64,000 nt of DNA from Bathymodiolus brooksi (Eukaryota; Mollusca; Bivalvia; Mytilida; Modiolidae). The notes beneath the pieces were generated by a model. That model did not search any database, had not been told where the DNA came from, and saw only the letters and a program-made list of their open reading frames with translations. The stretch spans positions 93,742,031-93,806,030 of the forward strand of contig OY804584.1 of the NCBI GenBank assembly GCA_963680875.1. The letters are read 5' to 3'. Of this stretch, positions 42,691 to 56,250 are shown piece by piece (within the stretch, counting starts at the first letter, position 1; each line of letters opens with the position of its first letter). Both the position numbers and the translations under genes were made by a program.

Positions 42691-45600
42691 AGGGACACTG
42701 GCAATAGTAAGCTCAAGATACAGAGGGAAGACAAACAAAACAAGGGACACTGGCAATAGTAGGATTAAGATACAGAGTGAAGACAAACAAAACAAGGGAC
42801 ACTGGCAATAATAGACTCAAGATACAGAGTGAAGACAAACAAAACAAGGAACACTGGCAATAATAGACTCAAGATACAGAGTGAAGACAAACAAAACAAG
42901 GGACACTGGCAATAGTAGGCTCAAGATACAGAGTGAAGACAAACAAAACAAGGAACACCGGCAATAGTAGGCTCATGATACAGAGTGAAGACAAACAAAA
43001 CAAGGAACACTGGCAATAGTAGGCTCAATATACAGAGGGAAGACAAACAAAACAAGGGACACTGGCAATAGTAAGCTCAAGATACAGAGGGAAGACAAAC
43101 AAAACAAGGGACACTGGCAATAGTAGGATCAAGATACAGAGTGAAGACAAACAAAACAAGGAACACTGGCAATAGTAGGCTCAAGATACAGAGTGAAGAC
43201 AAACAAAACAAGCGACACTGGCAATAGTAAGCTCAAGATACAGAGGGAAGACAAACAAAACAAGGGACACTGGCAATAGTAGGATTAAGATACAGAGTGA
43301 AGATTCAAGGGACACTGGCAATAGTAAGCTCAAGATACAGAGTGAAGACAAACAAAACAAGGAACACTGGCAATAGTAGGATCACGATACAGAGTGAATA
43401 CAAACAAAACAAGGAACACTGACAATAGTAAGCTCAAGATACAGAGTGAAGACAAACAAAACAAGGAACACTGGCAATAGTAGACTCAAGATACAGAGTG
43501 AAGACAAACAAAACAAGGAACACTGGCAATAGTAGACTCAAGATACAGAGTGAAGACAAACAAAACAAGGAACACTGGCAATAGTAGAATCAAGATACAG
43601 TGAAGACAAACAAAACAAGGAACACTGGCAATAATAGACTCAAGATACAGAGTGAAGACAAACAAAACAAGGAACACTGGCAATAATAGACTCACGATAC
43701 AGTGTTAAGACAAACAAAACAAGGAACACTGGCAATAGTAGACTCAAGATACAGTGAAGACAAACAAAACAAGGAACACTGGCAATAGTAGACTCAAGAT
43801 ACAGAGTGAAGACAAACAAAACAAGGAACACTGGCAATAATAGACTCAAGATACAGAGTGAAGACAAACAAAACAAGGAACACTGGCAATAATAGACTCA
43901 AGATACAGTGTGAAGACAAACAAAACAAGGAACACTGGCAATAATAGACTCAAGATACAGAGTGAAGACAAACAAAACAAGGAACATTGGCAATAGTAGA
44001 CTCAAGATACAGAGTGAAGACAAACAAAACAAGGAACACTGGCAATAGTAGACTCAAGATACAGAGTGAAGACAAACAAAACAAGGGACACTGGCAATAA
44101 TAGACTCAAGATACAGAGTGAAGACAAACAAAACAAGGAACACTGGCAATAATAGACTCAAGATACAGAGTGAAGACAAACAAAACAAGGAACACTGGCA
44201 ATAGTAGACTCAAGATACAGAGTGAAGACAAACAAAACAAGGAACACTGGCAATAGTAGACTCAAGATACAGAGTGAAGACAAACAAAACAAGGAACACT
44301 GGCAATAGTAGGCTCAAGATACAGAGTGAAGACAAACAAAACAAGGAACACTGGCAATAGTAAGCTCAAGATACAGAGTGAAGACAAACAAAACAAGGGA
44401 CACTGGCAATAGTAAGCTCAAGATACAGAGGGAAGACAAACAAAACAAGGGACACTGGCAATAGTAGGATTAAGATACAGAGTGAAGACAAACAAAACAA
44501 GGGACACTGGCAATAATAGACTCAAGATACAGAGTGAAGACAAACAAAACAAGGAACACTGGCAATAGTAGGCTCAAGATACAGAGTGAAGACAAACAAA
44601 ACAAGGAACACCGGCAATAGTAGGCTCATGATACAGAGTGAAGACAAACAAAACAAGGAACACTGGCAATAGTAGGCTCAATATACAGAGGGAAGACAAA
44701 CAAAACAAGGGACACTGGCAATAGTAAGCTCAAGATACAGAGGGAAGACAAACAAAACAAGGGACACTGGCAATAGTAGGATCAAGATACAGAGTGAAGA
44801 CAAACAAAACAAGGAACACTGGCAATAGTAGGCTCAAGATACAGAGTGAAGACAAACAAAACAAGCGACACTGGCAATAGTAAGCTCAAGATACAGAGGG
44901 AAGACAAACAAAACAAGGGACACTGGCAATAGTAGGATTAAGATACAGAGTGAAGATTCAAGGGACACTGGCAATAGTAAGCTCAAGATACAGAGTGAAG
45001 ACAAACAAAACAAGGAACACTGGCAATAGTAGGATCACGATACAGAGTGAATACAAACAAAACAAAGAACACTGACAATAGTAAGCTCAAGATACAGAGT
45101 GAAGACAAACAAAACAAGGAACACTGGCAATAGTAGACTCAAGATACAGAGTGAAGACAAACAAAACAAGGAACACTGGCAATAGTAGACTCAAGATACA
45201 GAGTGAAGACAAACAAAACAAGGAACACTGGCAATAGTAGAATCAAGATACAGTGAAGACAAACAAAACAAGGAACACTGGCAATAATAGACTCAAGATA
45301 CAGAGTGAAGACAAACAAAACAAGGAACACTGGCAATAATAGACTCAAGATACAGTGTTAAGACAAACAAAACAAGGAACACTGGCAATAGTAGACTCAA
45401 GATACAGTGAAGACAAACAAAACAAGGAACACTGGCAATAGTAGACTCAAGATACAGAGTGAAGACAAACAAAACAAGGAACACTGGCAATAATAGACTC
45501 AAGATACAGAGTGAAGACAAACAAAACAAGGAACACTGGCAATAATAGACTCAAGATACAGAGTGAAGACAAACAAAACAAGGAACACTGGCAATAATAG

Positions 45601-48600
45601 ACTCAAGATACAGTGTGAAGACAAACAAAACAAGGAACACTGGCAATAATAGACTCAAGATACAGTGAAGACAAACAAAACAAGGAACACTGGCAATAGT
45701 AGACTCAAGATACAGAGTGAAGACAAACAAAACAAGGAACACTGGCAATAGTAGACTCAAGATACAGAGTGAAGACAAACAAAACAAGGGACACTGGCAA
45801 TAATAGACTCAAGATACAGAGTGAAGACAAACAAAACAAGGAACACTGGCAATAATAGACTCAAGATACAGAGTGAAGACAAACAAAACAAGGAACACTG
45901 GCAATAGTAGACTCAAGATACAGAGTGAAGACAAACAAAACAAGGAACACTGGCAATAGTAGACTCAAGATACAGAGTGAAGACAAACAAAACAAGGAAC
46001 ACTGGCAATAGTAGGCTCAAGATACAGAGTGAAGACAAACAAAACAAGGAACACCGGCAATAGTAGGCTCATGATACAGAGTGAAGACAAACAAAACAAG
46101 GAACACTGGCAATAGTAGGCTCAAGATACAGAGGGAAGACAAACAAAACAAGGGACACTGGCAATAGTAAGCTCAAGATACAGAGGGAAGACAAACAAAA
46201 CAAGGGACACTGGCAATAGTAGGATCAAGATACAGAGTGAAGACAAACAAAACAAGGAACACTGGCAATAGTAGGCTCAAGATACAGAGTGAAGACAAAC
46301 AAAACAAGCGACACTGGCAATAGTAAGCTCAAGATACAGAGGGAAGACAAACAAAACAAGGGACACTGGCAATAGTAGGATTAAGATACAGAGTGAAGAT
46401 TCAAGGGACACTGGCAATAGTAAGCTCAAGATACAGAGTGAAGACAAACAAAACAAGGAACACTGGCAATAGTAGGATCACGATACAGAGTGAATACAAA
46501 CAAAACAAGGAACACTGACAATAGTAAGCTCAAGATACAGAGTGAAGACAAACAAAACAAGGAACACTGGCAATAGTAGACTCAAGATGCAGTGAAGACA
46601 AACAAAACAAGGAACACTGGCAATAATAGACTCAAGATACAGAGTGAAGACAAACAAAACAAGGAACACTGGCAATAGTAGAATCAAGATACAGTGAAGA
46701 CAAACAAAACAAGGAACACTGGCAATAGTAGACTCAAGATACAGAGTGAAGACAAACAAAACAAGGAACACTGGCAATAATAGACTCAAGATACAGAGTG
46801 AAGACAAACAAAACAAGGAACACTTGCAATAATAGACTCAAGATACAGTGTTAAGACAAACAAAACAAGGAACACTGGCAATAGTAGACTCAAGATACAG
46901 TGAAGACAAACAAAACAAGGAACACTGGCAATAGTAGACTCAAGATACAGAGTGAAGACAAACAAAACAAGGAACACTGGCAATAATAGACTCAAGATAC
47001 AGAGTGAAGACTAACAAAACAAGGAACACTGGCAATAATAGACTCAAGATACAGAGTGAAGACAAACAAAACAAGGAACACTGGCAATAATAGATTCAAG
47101 ATACAGTGTGAAGACAAACAAAACAAGGAACACTGGCAATAATAGACTCAAGATACAGTGAAGACAAACAAAACAAGGAACACTGGCAATAGTAGACTCA
47201 AGATACAGAGTGAAGACAAACAAAACAAGGAACACTGGCAATAGTAGACTCAAGATACAGAGTGAAGACAAACAAAACAAGGAACACTGGCAATAATAGA
47301 CTCAAGATACAGAGTGAAGACAAACAAAACAAGGAACACTGGCAATAATAGACTCAAGATACAGAGTGAAGACAAACAAAACAAGGAACACTGGCAATAG
47401 TAGACTCAAGATACAGTGAAGACAAACAAAACAAGGAACACTGGCAATAGTAGACTCAAGATACAGAGTGAAGACAAACAAAACAAGGAACACTGGCAAT
47501 AATAGACTCAAGATACAGAGTGAAGACAAACAAAACAAGGAACACTGGCAATAATAGACTCAAGATACAGAGTGAAGACAAACAAAACAAGGAACACTGG
47601 CAATAGTAGACTCAAGATACAGTGAAGACAAACAAAACAAGGAACACTGGCAATAGTAGACTCAAGATACAGAGTGAAGACAAACAAAACAAGGAACACT
47701 GGCAATAATAGACTCAAGATACAGAGTGAAAACAAACAAAACAAGGAACACTGGCAATAATAGACTCAAGATAGAGAGTGAAGACAAACAAAACAAGGAA
47801 CACTGGCAATAGTAGACTCAAGATACAGAGTGAAGACAAACAAAACAAGGAACACTGGCAATAGTAGACTCAAGATACAGAGTGAAGACAAACAAAACAA
47901 GGAACACTGGCAATAGTAGACTCAAGATACAGAGTGAAGACAAACAAAACAAGGAACACTGGCAATAGTAGACTCAAGATAGAGTGAAGACAAACAAAAC
48001 AAGGGACACTGGCAATAGTAGGCTCAAGATACAGAGTGAAGACAAACAAAACAAGGAACACCGGCAATAGTAGGCTCAAGATACAGAGTGAAGACAAACA
48101 AAACAAGGGACACTGGCAATAGTAGGCTCAAGATACAGAGTGAAGACAAACAAAACAAGGGACACTGGCAATAATAGACTCAAGATACAGAGTGAAGACA
48201 AACAAAACAAGGAACACTGGCAATAGTAGACTCAAGATACAGAGTGAAGACAAACAAAACAAGGAACACTGGCAATAGTAGACTCAAGATACAGTGAAGA
48301 CAAACAAAACAAGGGACACTGGCAATAGTAGGCTCAAGATACAGAGTGAAAACAAACAAAACAAGGGACACTGGCAATAGTAGGCTCAAGATACAGAGTG
48401 AAGACAAACAAAACAAGGGACACTGGCAATAGTAAGCTCAAGATACAGATGGAAGACAAACAAAACAAGGGACACTGGCAATAGTAGGATCAAGATACAG
48501 AGTGAAGACAAACAAAACAAGGGACACTGGCAATAGTAAGCTCAAGATACAGAGTGAAGATAAACAAAACAAGGAACTCCGGCAATAGTAGGATCAAGAT

Positions 48601-49080
48601 ACAGAGTGAAGACAAACAAAACAAGGAACACTGGCAATAGTAAGCTCAAGATACAGAGGGAAGACAAACAAAACAAGGGACACTGGCAATAGTAGGATTA
48701 AGATACAGAGTGAAGACAAACAAAACAAGGGACACTGGCAATAATAGACTCAAGATACAGAGTGAAGACAAACAAAACAAGGAACACTGGCAATAGTAGA
48801 CTCAAGATACAGAGTGAAGACAAACAAAACAAGGGACACTGGCAATAGTAGGCTCAAGATACAGAGTGAAGACAAACAAAACAAGGAACACCGGCAATAG
48901 TAGGCTCATGATACAGAGTGAAGACAAACAAAACAAGGAACACTGGCAATAGTAGGCTCAAGATACAGAGGGAAGACAAACAAAACAAGGGACACTGGCA
49001 ATAGTAAGCTCAAGATACAGAGGGAAGACAAACAAAACAAGGGACACTGGCAATAGTAGGATCAAGATACAGAGTGAAGA
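41600..49080 (+). repeat. 7.48-kb higher-order unit, copy 1
   Basis: Positions 41,785, 42,093, 42,351, 43,486 and 43,640 recur 7,478 bp to the right. From 45,139 to 48,180 the offset is 7,166. The anchors run T1, T2, T2, T2 (41.70, 43.29, 44.95 and 46.39 kb), and the order is repeated in copy 2. Shared rare forms include CTCACGATACAGTG, GGAACATTGG, AAAGAACACTGAC, GGAACACTTGC and GACTAACAAAAC. It is the largest tandem unit I can resolve in this window. Confidence 0.88.
44469..44780 (+). repeat. Six-monomer segment present in 7.48-kb copy 1, absent from copy 2
   Basis: The offset between the two large units drops from 7,478 to 7,166 here. The difference is 312 bp, exactly six 52-bp monomers. 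Copy 1 reads GGATTAAG, then AATAATAGAC, GGCTC, CACCGGC-GGCTCATG, GGCTCAATATAC and AAGCTC monomers before GGATCAAG. In copy 2, at about 51,947, the sequence goes straight from AAGCTC to GGATCAAG. Exchange between similar GGAT monomers would produce this. Confidence 0.85.
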
Positions 49081-52000
49081 CAAACAAAACAAGGGACACT
49101 GGCAATAGTAAGCTCAAGATACAGAGGGAAGACAAACAAAACAAGGGACACTGGCAATAGTAGGATTAAGATACAGAGTGAAGACTCAAGGGACACTGAC
49201 AATAGTAAGCTCAAGATACAGAGTGAAGACAAACAAAACAAGGAACACTGGCAATAGTAGGATCACGATACAGAGTGAATACAAACAAAACAAGGAACAC
49301 TGACAATAGTAAGCTCAAGATACAGAGTGAAGACAAACAAAACAAGGAACACTGGCAATAGTAGACTCAAGATGCAGTGAAGACAAACAAAACAAGGAAC
49401 ACTGGCAATAATAGACTCAAGATACAGAGTGAAGACAAACAAAACAAGGAACACTGGCAATAGTAGAATCAAGATACAGTGAAGACAAACAAAACAAGGA
49501 ACACTGGCAATAGTAGACTCAAGATACAGAGTGAAGACAAACAAAACAAGGAACACTGGCAATAATAGACTCAAGATACAGAGTGAAGACAAACAAAACA
49601 AGGAACACTGGCAATAATAGACTCAAGATACAGTGTTAAGACAAACAAAACAAGGAACACTGGCAATAGTAGACTCAAGATACAGTGAAGACAAACAAAA
49701 CAAGGAACACTGGCAATAGTAGACTCAAGATACAGAGTGAAGACAAACAAAACAAGGAACACTGGCAATAATAGACTCAAGATACAGAGTGAAGACAAAC
49801 AAAACAAGGAACACTGGCAATAATAGACTCAAGATACAGAGTGAAGACAAACAAAACAAGGAACACTGGCAATAATAGACTCAAGATACAGTGTGAAGAC
49901 AAACAAAACAAGGAACACTGGCAATAGTAGACTCAAGATACAGTGAAGACAAACAAAACAAGGAACACTGGCAATAGTAGACTCAAGATACAGAGTGAAG
50001 ACAAACAAAACAAGGAACACTGGCAATAGTAGACTCAAGATACAGAGTGAAGATAAACAAAACAAGGAACTCCGGCAATAGTAGGATCAAGATACAGAGT
50101 GAAGACAAACAAAACAAGGAACACTGGCAATAGTAAGCTCAAGATACAGAGTGAAGACAAACAAAACAAGGGACACTGGCAATAGTAAGCTCAAGATACA
50201 GAGGGAAGACAAACAAAACAAGGGACACTGGCAATAGTAGGATTAAGATACAGAGTGAAGACAAACAAAACAAGGGACACTGGCAATAATAGACTCAAGA
50301 TACAGAGTGAAGACAAACAAAACAAGGAACACTGGCAATAATAGACTCAAGATACAGAGTGAAGACAAACAAAACAAGGGACACTGGCAATAGTAGGCTC
50401 AAGATACAGAGTGAAGACAAACAAAACAAGGAACACCGGCAATAGTAGGCTCATGATACAGAGTGAAGACAAACAAAACAAGGAACACTGGCAATAGTAG
50501 GCTCAATATACAGAGGGAAGACAAACAAAACAAGGGACACTGGCAATAGTAAGCTCAAGATACAGAGGGAAGACAAACAAAACAAGGGACACTGGCAATA
50601 GTAGGATCAAGATACAGAGTGAAGACAAACAAAACAAGGAACACTGGCAATAGTAGGCTCAAGATACAGAGTGAAGACAAACAAAACAAGCGACACTGGC
50701 AATAGTAAGCTCAAGATACAGAGGGAAGACAAACAAAACAAGGGACACTGGCAATAGTAGGATTAAGATACAGAGTGAAGATTCAAGGGACACTGGCAAT
50801 AGTAAGCTCAAGATACAGAGTGAAGACAAACAAAACAAGGAACACTGGCAATAGTAGGATCACGATACAGAGTGAATACAAACAAAACAAGGAACACTGA
50901 CAATAGTAAGCTCAAGATACAGAGTGAAGACAAACAAAACAAGGAACACTGGCAATAGTAGACTCAAGATACAGAGTGAAGACAAACAAAACAAGGAACA
51001 CTGGCAATAGTAGACTCAAGATACAGAGTGAAGACAAACAAAACAAGGAACACTGGCAATAGTAGAATCAAGATACAGTGAAGACAAACAAAACAAGGAA
51101 CACTGGCAATAATAGACTCAAGATACAGAGTGAAGACAAACAAAACAAGGAACACTGGCAATAATAGACTCACGATACAGTGTTAAGACAAACAAAACAA
51201 GGAACACTGGCAATAGTAGACTCAAGATACAGTGAAGACAAACAAAACAAGGAACACTGGCAATAGTAGACTCAAGATACAGAGTGAAGACAAACAAAAC
51301 AAGGAACACTGGCAATAATAGACTCAAGATACAGAGTGAAGACAAACAAAACAAGGAACACTGGCAATAATAGACTCAAGATACAGTGTGAAGACAAACA
51401 AAACAAGGAACACTGGCAATAATAGACTCAAGATACAGAGTGAAGACAAACAAAACAAGGAACATTGGCAATAGTAGACTCAAGATACAGAGTGAAGACA
51501 AACAAAACAAGGAACACTGGCAATAGTAGACTCAAGATACAGAGTGAAGACAAACAAAACAAGGGACACTGGCAATAATAGACTCAAGATACAGAGTGAA
51601 GACAAACAAAACAAGGAACACTGGCAATAATAGACTCAAGATACAGAGTGAAGACAAACAAAACAAGGAACACTGGCAATAGTAGACTCAAGATACAGAG
51701 TGAAGACAAACAAAACAAGGAACACTGGCAATAGTAGACTCAAGATACAGAGTGAAGACAAACAAAACAAGGAACACTGGCAATAGTAGGCTCAAGATAC
51801 AGAGTGAAGACAAACAAAACAAGGAACACTGGCAATAGTAAGCTCAAGATACAGAGTGAAGACAAACAAAACAAGGGACACTGGCAATAGTAAGCTCAAG
51901 ATACAGAGGGAAGACAAACAAAACAAGGGACACTGGCAATAGTAGGATCAAGATACAGAGTGAAGACAAACAAAACAAGGAACACTGGCAATAGTAGGCT

Positions 52001-55000
52001 CAAGATACAGAGTGAAGACAAACAAAACAAGCGACACTGGCAATAGTAAGCTCAAGATACAGAGGGAAGACAAACAAAACAAGGGACACTGGCAATAGTA
52101 GGATTAAGATACAGAGTGAAGATTCAAGGGACACTGGCAATAGTAAGCTCAAGATACAGAGTGAAGACAAACAAAACAAGGAACACTGGCAATAGTAGGA
52201 TCACGATACAGAGTGAATACAAACAAAACAAAGAACACTGACAATAGTAAGCTCAAGATACAGAGTGAAGACAAACAAAACAAGGAACACTGGCAATAGT
52301 AGACTCAAGATACAGAGTGAAGACAAACAAAACAAGGAACACTGGCAATAGTAGACTCAAGATACAGAGTGAAGACAAACAAAACAAGGAACACTGGCAA
52401 TAGTAGAATCAAGATACAGTGAAGACAAACAAAACAAGGAACACTGGCAATAATAGACTCAAGATACAGAGTGAAGACAAACAAAACAAGGAACACTGGC
52501 AATAATAGACTCAAGATACAGTGTTAAGACAAACAAAACAAGGAACACTGGCAATAGTAGACTCAAGATACAGTGAAGACAAACAAAACAAGGAACACTG
52601 GCAATAGTAGACTCAAGATACAGAGTGAAGACAAACAAAACAAGGAACACTGGCAATAATAGACTCAAGATACAGAGTGAAGACAAACAAAACAAGGAAC
52701 ACTGGCAATAATAGACTCAAGATACAGAGTGAAGACAAACAAAACAAGGAACACTGGCAATAATAGACTCAAGATACAGTGTGAAGACAAACAAAACAAG
52801 GAACACTGGCAATAATAGACTCAAGATACAGTGAAGACAAACAAAACAAGGAACACTGGCAATAGTAGACTCAAGATACAGAGTGAAGACAAACAAAACA
52901 AGGAACACTGGCAATAGTAGACTCAAGATACAGAGTGAAGACAAACAAAACAAGGGACACTGGCAATAATAGACTCAAGATACAGAGTGAAGACAAACAA
53001 AACAAGGAACACTGGCAATAATAGACTCAAGATACAGAGTGAAGACAAACAAAACAAGGAACACTGGCAATAGTAGACTCAAGATACAGAGTGAAGACAA
53101 ACAAAACAAGGAACACTGGCAATAGTAGACTCAAGATACAGAGTGAAGACAAACAAAACAAGGAACACTGGCAATAGTAGGCTCAAGATACAGAGTGAAG
53201 ACAAACAAAACAAGGAACACCGGCAATAGTAGGCTCATGATACAGAGTGAAGACAAACAAAACAAGGAACACTGGCAATAGTAGGCTCAAGATACAGAGG
53301 GAAGACAAACAAAACAAGGGACACTGGCAATAGTAAGCTCAAGATACAGAGGGAAGACAAACAAAACAAGGGACACTGGCAATAGTAGGATCAAGATACA
53401 GAGTGAAGACAAACAAAACAAGGAACACTGGCAATAGTAGGCTCAAGATACAGAGTGAAGACAAACAAAACAAGCGACACTGGCAATAGTAAGCTCAAGA
53501 TACAGAGGGAAGACAAACAAAACAAGGGACACTGGCAATAGTAGGATTAAGATACAGAGTGAAGATTCAAGGGACACTGGCAATAGTAAGCTCAAGATAC
53601 AGAGTGAAGACAAACAAAACAAGGAACACTGGCAATAGTAGGATCACGATACAGAGTGAATACAAACAAAACAAGGAACACTGACAATAGTAAGCTCAAG
53701 ATACAGAGTGAAGACAAACAAAACAAGGAACACTGGCAATAGTAGACTCAAGATGCAGTGAAGACAAACAAAACAAGGAACACTGGCAATAATAGACTCA
53801 AGATACAGAGTGAAGACAAACAAAACAAGGAACACTGGCAATAGTAGAATCAAGATACAGTGAAGACAAACAAAACAAGGAACACTGGCAATAGTAGACT
53901 CAAGATACAGAGTGAAGACAAACAAAACAAGGAACACTGGCAATAATAGACTCAAGATACAGAGTGAAGACAAACAAAACAAGGAACACTTGCAATAATA
54001 GACTCAAGATACAGTGTTAAGACAAACAAAACAAGGAACACTGGCAATAGTAGACTCAAGATACAGTGAAGACAAACAAAACAAGGAACACTGGCAATAG
54101 TAGACTCAAGATACAGAGTGAAGACAAACAAAACAAGGAACACTGGCAATAATAGACTCAAGATACAGAGTGAAGACTAACAAAACAAGGAACACTGGCA
54201 ATAATAGACTCAAGATACAGAGTGAAGACAAACAAAACAAGGAACACTGGCAATAATAGACTCAAGATACAGTGTGAAGACAAACAAAACAAGGAACACT
54301 GGCAATAATAGACTCAAGATACAGTGAAGACAAACAAAACAAGGAACACTGGCAATAGTAGACTCAAGATACAGAGTGAAGACAAACAAAACAAGGAACA
54401 CTGGCAATAGTAGACTCAAGATACAGAGTGAAGACAAACAAAACAAGGAACACTGGCAATAATAGACTCAAGATACAGAGTGAAGACAAACAAAACAAGG
54501 AACACTGGCAATAATAGACTCAAGATACAGAGTGAAGACAAACAAAACAAGGAACACTGGCAATAGTAGACTCAAGATACAGTGAAGACAAACAAAACAA
54601 GGAACACTGGCAATAGTAGACTCAAGATACAGAGTGAAGACAAACAAAACAAGGAACACTGGCAATAATAGACTCAAGATACAGAGTGAAGACAAACAAA
54701 ACAAGGAACACTGGCAATAATAGACTCAAGATACAGAGTGAAGACAAACAAAACAAGGAACACTGGCAATAGTAGACTCAAGATACAGTGAAGACAAACA
54801 ATACAAGGAACACTGGCAATAGTAGACTCAAGATACAGAGTGAAGACAAACAAAACAAGGAACACTGGCAATAATAGACTCAAGATACAGAGTGAAAACA
54901 AACAAAACAAGGAACACTGGCAATAATAGACTCAAGATAGAGAGTGAAGACAAACAAAACAAGGAACACTGGCAATAGTAGACTCAAGATACAGAGTGAA

Positions 55001-56250
55001 GACAAACAAAACAAGGAACACTGGCAATAGTAGACTCAAGATACAGAGTGAAGACAAACAAAACAAGGAACACTGGCAATAGTAGACTCAAGATACAGAG
55101 TGAAGACAAACAAAACAAGGAACACTGGCAATAGTAGACTCAAGATAGAGTGAAGACAAACAAAACAAGGGACACTGGCAATAGTAGGCTCAAGATACAG
55201 AGTGAAGACAAACAAAACAAGGAACACCGGCAATAGTAGGCTCAAGATACAGAGTGAAGACAAACAAAACAAGGGACACTGGCAATAGTAGGCTCAAGAT
55301 ACAGAGTGAAGACAAACAAAACAAGGGACACTGGCAATAATAGACTCAAGATACAGAGTGAAGACAAACAAAACAAGGAACACTGGCAATAGTAGACTCA
55401 AGATACAGAGTGAAGACAAACAAAACAAGGAACACTGGCAATAGTAGACTCAAGATACAGTGAAGACAAACAAAACAAGGGACACTGGCAATAGTAGGCT
55501 CAAGATACAGAGTGAAAACAAACAAAACAAGGGACACTGGCAATAGTAGGCTCAAGATACAGAGTGAAGACAAACAAAACAAGGGACACTGGCAATAGTA
55601 AGCTCAAGATACAGATGGAAGACAAACAAAACAAGGGACACTGGCAATAGTAGGATCAAGATACAGAGTGAAGACAAACAAAACAAGGGACACTGGCAAT
55701 AGTAAGCTCAAGATACAGAGTGAAGATAAACAAAACAAGGAACTCCGGCAATAGTAGGATCAAGATACAGAGTGAAGACAAACAAAACAAGGAACACTGG
55801 CAATAGTAAGCTCAAGATACAGAGGGAAGACAAACAAAACAAGGGACACTGGCAATAGTAGGATTAAGATACAGAGTGAAGACAAACAAAACAAGGGACA
55901 CTGGCAATAATAGACTCAAGATACAGAGTGAAGACAAACTAAACAAGGAACACTGGCAATAGTAGACTCAAGATACAGAGTGAAGACAAACAAAACAAGG
56001 GACACTGGCAATAGTAGGCTCAAGATACAGAGTGAAGACAAACAAAACAAGGAACACCGGCAATAGTAGGCTCATGATACAGAGTGAAGACAAACAAAAC
56101 AAGGAACACTGGCAATAGTAGGCTCAAGATACAGAGGGAAGACAAACAAAACAAGGGACACTGGCAATAGTAAGCTCAAGATACAGAGGGAAGACAAACA
56201 AAACAAGGGACACTGGCAATAGTAGGATCAAGATACAGAGTGAAGACAAA
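49081..56250 (+). repeat. 7.17-kb higher-order unit, copy 2
   Basis: This is the tandem partner of the 41.6-49.1 kb unit, with anchors T1, T2, T2, T2 at 49.18, 50.77, 52.11 and 53.55 kb. It is 312 bp shorter because of one six-monomer loss. Private differences from copy 1 are few; one example is the AACAATACAAGG monomer at about 54,801. The match ends near 56,250, where GGAATACTGG with GGCTGACGATAC begins. Confidence 0.88.
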
